This document shows, piece after piece, positions 6,610-9,686 of a DNA stretch of 9,686 bases. The DNA is from Anaerolineales bacterium (GTDB taxonomy: Bacteria > Chloroflexota > Anaerolineae > Anaerolineales > Villigracilaceae). The notes below the pieces were generated by a model. The model was given only the letters and a program-made list of their open reading frames with translations. It ran no database searches and was not told the DNA's origin. A program made the translations under genes and the position numbers. The stretch spans positions 1 through 9,686 of the forward strand of contig JAICQC010000160.1 of the NCBI GenBank assembly GCA_025938055.1, given 5' to 3'. How positions within the stretch are numbered: the stretch's first letter is position 1; every line of letters starts with the position of its first letter.

Positions 6610-7410
6610 CTATGCTGGCTTGACGCCTTCGGTTGGGCGCATGCGGTTGAGCACTTCCAGCATCAGTTGCACATCGTCCCCCATCACAGCGTCCGCACCG
6701 AGCTCGATGCTAAAGACAAGGCTGGCTTCATCGGTGGTTGACCAGGCCCAAACGGCGATCTCGTTTTCATGCAGGGCGCGGACCACGTCGGCGGTCAGGA
6801 CGGTGTATTGGTGCTGGAGTACCGGCGCGTCGAAAGCTTTCGCCTGCCGCACAGCCTCAGACGGATCAGCCGGGGCGTCATCGGGCAAACGCTCGGGGCT
6901 GAGGAGCAGTTCAGGGCATTTGGACTTTGCCAGCCGCAAACAGTCGTGATGGTAAGAGCTCAAGAAGGCTTTATCCAGCATATCGTGTTTTATGAACAAT
7001 TCAGCGAGACCCAGAGCGATGCGGTCCGACTCATCACCGTCTGCGCCTTTCACTTCAAAACAGGACAAAATTCCGGCTTCCTTGTAGAGCAGCAGGGTCT
7101 TTTCGGCCAAAGGGGCTCGCACGCCGGCAAACTCCGGCTTGAACTTCCCGCCAGCGTCGAGCCGTTGAACTTCTTCCCATGTCGATGCACTGACGAGCCC
7201 GCTTCCGGTTGTCGTCCGGTCGAGGGTTGGGTCGTGCATCATCACCAGTTTTCCATCACGAGTGATGTTGACATCACACTCGATCGCTTCCACACCCAGT
7301 TCAATGGCTTTGCGATACGCCTCCAGCGTGTTTTCCGGGCAGGCAATCGAGTGCCCGCGGTGGGCAACGGACAGGGGGCGATACTCCCGAAGCCAGGGGT
7401 TAATTGACAT
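6610..7410 (-). CDS. Glycerophosphodiester phosphodiesterase family protein, cytoplasmic
   Basis: A 266-residue TIM-barrel hydrolase that cleaves glycerophosphodiesters to glycerol 3-phosphate and an alcohol, or related sugar phosphodiesters. The catalytic set is visible: H17-R18 in AHRGHS, E26 in PENT, E44 and D46 in IECDV, H59 in HDPTLDRTT, and E119/K121 in FEVKG. The C-terminal WAWSTTDEAS to GADAVMGDD block is typical. There is no signal peptide, so it acts on imported substrate. The frame is open upstream to 7551, but that extension overlaps the ATPase gene and does not look like the family. The ATG at 7410, with AAAGGA nine bases upstream, gives the normal length. It follows the transporter ATPase by 25 bases in the same operon. 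Dpp-type transporters linked to such a phosphodiesterase have a precedent in agrocinopine uptake (AccA-AccF). Confidence 0.92.
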   Translation of the reverse strand: MSINPWLREYRPLSVAHRGHSIACPENTLEAYRKAIELGVEAIECDVNITRDGKLVMMHDPTLDRTTTGSGLVSASTWEEVQRLDAGGKFKPEFAGVRAPLAEKTLLLYKEAGILSCFEVKGADGDESDRIALGLAELFIKHDMLDKAFLSSYHHDCLRLAKSKCPELLLSPERLPDDAPADPSEAVRQAKAFDAPVLQHQYTVLTADVVRALHENEIAVWAWSTTDEASLVFSIELGADAVMGDDVQLMLEVLNRMRPTEGVKPA

Positions 7411-7435
7411 GACTACATATCCTTTCAGAGGGGAA

Positions 7436-8458
7436 TTAGGACTTGAGCGCTCCCTTGAGGGAGAGTTGGTCTGCAAAGTGGCAGGCTGCAAAATGCCCCG
7501 GTCGGTATTCTTTCCATTCAGGCGTGTCGCTCTTGCATACTGCCTGTGCATACGGGCAGCGCGGGTGAAAGTGACATCCGGTGGGCGGGTTGGCTGGGCT
7601 TGGGATTTCGCCCTCGAGGATGACCGGCTTCATTACCTCGTCCGGATCTAGCGCGGGGATGGCAGACATGAGCGCCTCGGTGTAGGGGTGCAGCGGCTGA
7701 TAGAATAGGTCCTCGGTCGGCGCCACTTCCACCAGCCGTCCCAGATACATCACCGCCACCCGGTCACTGACATGCTCAACCACACTGAGGTCATGGGCGA
7801 CGAACAAATACGTGAGACCAAGCTCCTTCTGCATATCCATTAATAGATTGAGAATTTGTGCCTGAATGGAAACGTCCAATGCCGAGACGGGTTCGTCGCA
7901 AACCACAAACTGGGGCTGGACAACCAATGCGCGCGCGATGCCGATGCGTTGGCGCTGGCCGCCACTGAAGGCATGCGGATAACGGCGGAGATGTTCCAGA
8001 CTCAACTGGCAGCGCCGGGCAGTCTCACGTACGCGCTCATCCACCTCGTCGCCGTGTGCCACACCGCCTGCGATCAAAGGTTCTGCAATGATATCGCGTA
8101 CTGTCATGCGCGGGTTCAGTGATGAGTAAGGGTCCTGAAAAATCATCTGGGCATGCCGTCGAAAGGCGCGTAGTTCGGTCGGGCTCAGCTGGGCGAGGTC
8201 AGTGGCGGGACCATCCTGAAGATGAAAAATGATCTCGCCCTCAGTCGGATTGAAAGCGCGCAGGATCGTCCTGCCTGCGGTCGTCTTCCCAGAGCCGCTC
8301 TCGCCCACCATTCCCAGGGTTTCGCCCTGGAGGATGTGAAGGTTGATGCCATCCACAGCCTTTACCGTCCCGGCGCCGCGACCCAGGAAACCGTGCCGCA
8401 TCGGGAAATATTTTTTGAGGTTTTTTACTTCGAGCAGCACGCGGCGGTAATCATCCAT
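7436..8458 (-). CDS. ABC transporter ATP-binding protein, DppF/OppF type
   Basis: A 340-residue ATPase of the peptide/nickel/opine importer class that powers solute uptake at the inner face of the membrane. Seen are Walker A GESGSGKTT (52-60), Q-loop Q108 in IFQDPYSSLNP, signature SGGQRQR (165-171), Walker B with D188-E189, and switch H222. The C-terminal oligopeptide-transporter domain (about 240-330) has the CHFHPRCPYA motif with cysteines C295, C301, C308 and C326, as in OppD/DppF proteins where such cysteines can hold an iron-sulfur cluster. The ATG at 8458 is chosen because GGAGA lies six bases upstream; it overlaps the DppD-type gene by eight bases. A longer frame is open to 8737, and an ATG at 8476 is possible but less likely. 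Relatives carry peptides, but also oligosaccharides and opines, so the solute cannot be named. Confidence 0.95.
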   Translation of the reverse strand: MDDYRRVLLEVKNLKKYFPMRHGFLGRGAGTVKAVDGINLHILQGETLGMVGESGSGKTTAGRTILRAFNPTEGEIIFHLQDGPATDLAQLSPTELRAFRRHAQMIFQDPYSSLNPRMTVRDIIAEPLIAGGVAHGDEVDERVRETARRCQLSLEHLRRYPHAFSGGQRQRIGIARALVVQPQFVVCDEPVSALDVSIQAQILNLLMDMQKELGLTYLFVAHDLSVVEHVSDRVAVMYLGRLVEVAPTEDLFYQPLHPYTEALMSAIPALDPDEVMKPVILEGEIPSPANPPTGCHFHPRCPYAQAVCKSDTPEWKEYRPGHFAACHFADQLSLKGALKS

Positions 8459-9482
8459 TGGATTTCTCCGGTTCATACAAGAGGCAGCGCACTGAATGTT
8501 GATCGTCCAATTGCGTGAGATCCGGCATGTGAACCTCGCACCGTCCTGCCATCGCACGGCTGCAGCGAGGATGGAACGGGCATCCACTGGGTCGTTGGAA
8601 GGGACTGGGGATCGACCCTTCAATTGCGACCAGGCGTTGTCCCGCGGTCTTGCCCAGGCGCGGCACAGCCCGCAGGAGATCCACAGTGTAAGGGTGCTTC
8701 GGGTTGCGGAGGATCTCGCGCACCGGTCCATATTCAACCACTTGTCCGAGGTACATGATGGCGACGGTGTCAGCGATCTGCGCGATCACACCCAGATTGT
8801 GAGTGATAAACATGACAGCCATACCCAGGCGTTTTTGCAGCCCGCGCATCAGCTCGAGGATCTGCGCCTGGATGGTCACATCCAGAGCGGTTGTGGGTTC
8901 GTCCGCGATCAACAACGACGGATTACACGACAGAGCCATGGCGATCATCGCTCGCTGGCGCATTCCCCCCGAGAACTGATGGGGGAAATTATCCACCCGC
9001 TGCGCCGCGCCGGAGATTCCGACCAACCGCAGAAGTTCAATGGTCATCTCGCGCGCCTTAGCCTGCGTCACATTTTGGTGGAGCAAAATGGCTTCGCTGA
9101 TCTGGTTGCCAATGGTGTGTACGGGCGAAAAGGAACTCATTGGCTCCTGGAAGATCATGGCAATATCCTTGCCCCGGATATTACGAATCTCAGACCCGGT
9201 GGGATTAAGGCGCGCCAGGTCAACGACCCCATTTCCATTGGCGCTCGATGGGCCGGAGGGGTGAAATAGGATTTGCCCGGTGTCGATACGCCCTGGAGGC
9301 GGGACAATGCGCAGGATAGAGTGCGCCGTGACAGATTTGCCACAGCCGCTCTCGCCGACAACACCCAGCACTTCGCCGCGCCGGATGGTCAGGTCGACGC
9401 CTTCCACCGCGCGGACGTTGCCCTCATCCAGAGGAAAGGATACCCGCAAGTCTTTGATTTCTAGTAGCACATTGTTATCCAC
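8451..9482 (-). CDS. ABC transporter ATP-binding protein, DppD/OppD type
   Basis: A 343-residue partner ATPase of the same importer. Motifs in order are Walker A GESGCGKS (43-50), Q-loop Q112 in [11 protein letters not shown], signature SGGMRQR (171-177), Walker B with D194-E195, and switch H228. The C-terminal domain carries [10 protein letters not shown] and cysteines C301, C307, C315 and C333. SGGMRQR and FQEPM are typical of the D subunit, while the next gene has the F-subunit forms SGGQRQR and FQDPY, so the two form the usual heterodimer. The start is a GTG at 9482, preceded on the minus strand by AAAGG and AGAGA; this gives the normal N-terminus. It begins 12 bases after the permease stop. 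Confidence 0.95.
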   Translation of the reverse strand: MDNNVLLEIKDLRVSFPLDEGNVRAVEGVDLTIRRGEVLGVVGESGCGKSVTAHSILRIVPPPGRIDTGQILFHPSGPSSANGNGVVDLARLNPTGSEIRNIRGKDIAMIFQEPMSSFSPVHTIGNQISEAILLHQNVTQAKAREMTIELLRLVGISGAAQRVDNFPHQFSGGMRQRAMIAMALSCNPSLLIADEPTTALDVTIQAQILELMRGLQKRLGMAVMFITHNLGVIAQIADTVAIMYLGQVVEYGPVREILRNPKHPYTVDLLRAVPRLGKTAGQRLVAIEGSIPSPFQRPSGCPFHPRCSRAMAGRCEVHMPDLTQLDDQHSVRCLLYEPEKSNG

Positions 9483-9494
9483 GAGTCTCTGCCT

Positions 9495-9686
9495 TTAGCG
9501 GGAATAAGGATCGGCGGCATCGCGCATGCCGTCGCCGACAAAACTGAATGCCATAACGGATATGATCACGAATGCCACGGGTGTGAACAGCCACGGATAC
9601 AGCGCGATCGCCTGGATGTTCTGCGCGTCCTGCAGCAGCACGCCCCATGAGATCACCGGCGCCCGCAAACCGAGCCCAATAAAGGA
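9495..9686 (-). CDS. ABC transporter permease, DppC/OppC type, C-terminal fragment
   Basis: The last 63 codons of a gene entering from the right edge. The translation reads SFIGLGLRAPVISWGVLLQD, then a hydrophobic segment (roughly YPWLFTPVAFVIISVMAFSF), then VGDGMRDAADPYSR and stop. 'SFLGLG..pP..sWG.ml' followed by 'a..pG..i.l.vl.fN..GDglRDalDPr' is the hallmark end of DppC/OppC permeases: the cytoplasmic coupling loop, the last membrane helix and the C-terminal tail. The stop TAA is at 9495-9497. The other permease and the solute-binding protein are presumably further right, outside the window. Confidence 0.92.
   Translation of the reverse strand, partial: SFIGLGLRAPVISWGVLLQDAQNIQAIALYPWLFTPVAFVIISVMAFSFVGDGMRDAADPYSR

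Noticed and set aside
5357..6949. A 530-codon open frame on the plus strand opposite the enolase-superfamily and phosphodiesterase genes
   Set aside because: It lies antisense to two genes with clear family motifs. Its translation is rich in His, Arg and Gln without recognisable domains, as expected of a shadow frame.
7411..7551. N-terminal extension of the phosphodiesterase up to 7551
   Set aside because: The extension overlaps the 3' end of the DppF-type gene and does not resemble the family. The ATG at 7410 has a ribosome binding site and gives the usual length.
8459..8737. N-terminal extension of the DppF-type ATPase up to 8737
   Set aside because: It overlaps the DppD-type gene in another frame and has no ATPase-family similarity. 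ATG 8458 with GGAGA upstream fits the normal N-terminus.
8496..9269. A 257-codon open frame on the plus strand opposite the DppD-type ATPase
   Set aside because: It is antisense to an ATPase with all its motifs intact, and its product shows no domain.

Overview
The window looks like part of a bacterial catabolic locus for a sugar-acid or related plant-derived carbon source. It carries nine clear or partial protein genes and no RNA genes, mobile elements or CRISPR. GC content is moderate in the genes, with one AT-rich control region near the left end. The mix of dipeptide-type ABC transporter, enolase-superfamily enzyme, GMC oxidoreductase, four-carbon acid sugar kinase and PdxA homologue would suit a soil or sediment heterotroph such as a Chloroflexota or Alphaproteobacteria member. 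I cannot fix the taxon from this sequence.

Layout. Bases 1-77 hold the start of a leftward gene whose N-terminus looks like a GntR-family regulator. Bases 78-459 are a 382-bp divergent control region. It has a recognisable promoter for the regulator, a good sigma70-type promoter for the rightward operon, and several perfect inverted repeats. The rightward operon (460-4260) encodes a GMC-family FAD oxidoreductase, a four-carbon acid sugar kinase (formerly DUF1537) and a PdxA-family dehydrogenase. The three genes overlap by a few bases.

Bases 4239-9686 are a leftward operon converging on the first. In transcription order it encodes the C-terminus of a DppC-type permease, a DppD-type ATPase, a DppF-type ATPase, a cytoplasmic glycerophosphodiester phosphodiesterase, an enolase-superfamily protein and an oligogalacturonate-lyase-like (PL22) beta-propeller. 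The two operons collide tail to tail with a 22-bp overlap of coding sequence and no visible terminator.

How it may work (inference). The transporter imports a small organic solute, perhaps an oligouronide, sugar acid or sugar phosphodiester. The phosphodiesterase, PL22-like lyase and enolase-superfamily protein would trim or dehydrate it. The GMC enzyme would oxidise a hydroxyl group. The kinase/PdxA pair would phosphorylate a four-carbon acid and oxidise it, with loss of CO2, to a triose phosphate, as in known D-threonate and D-erythronate pathways. The GntR-type regulator is well placed to control itself and the rightward operon. No described pathway I know of combines all of these parts, so the substrate is an open question.
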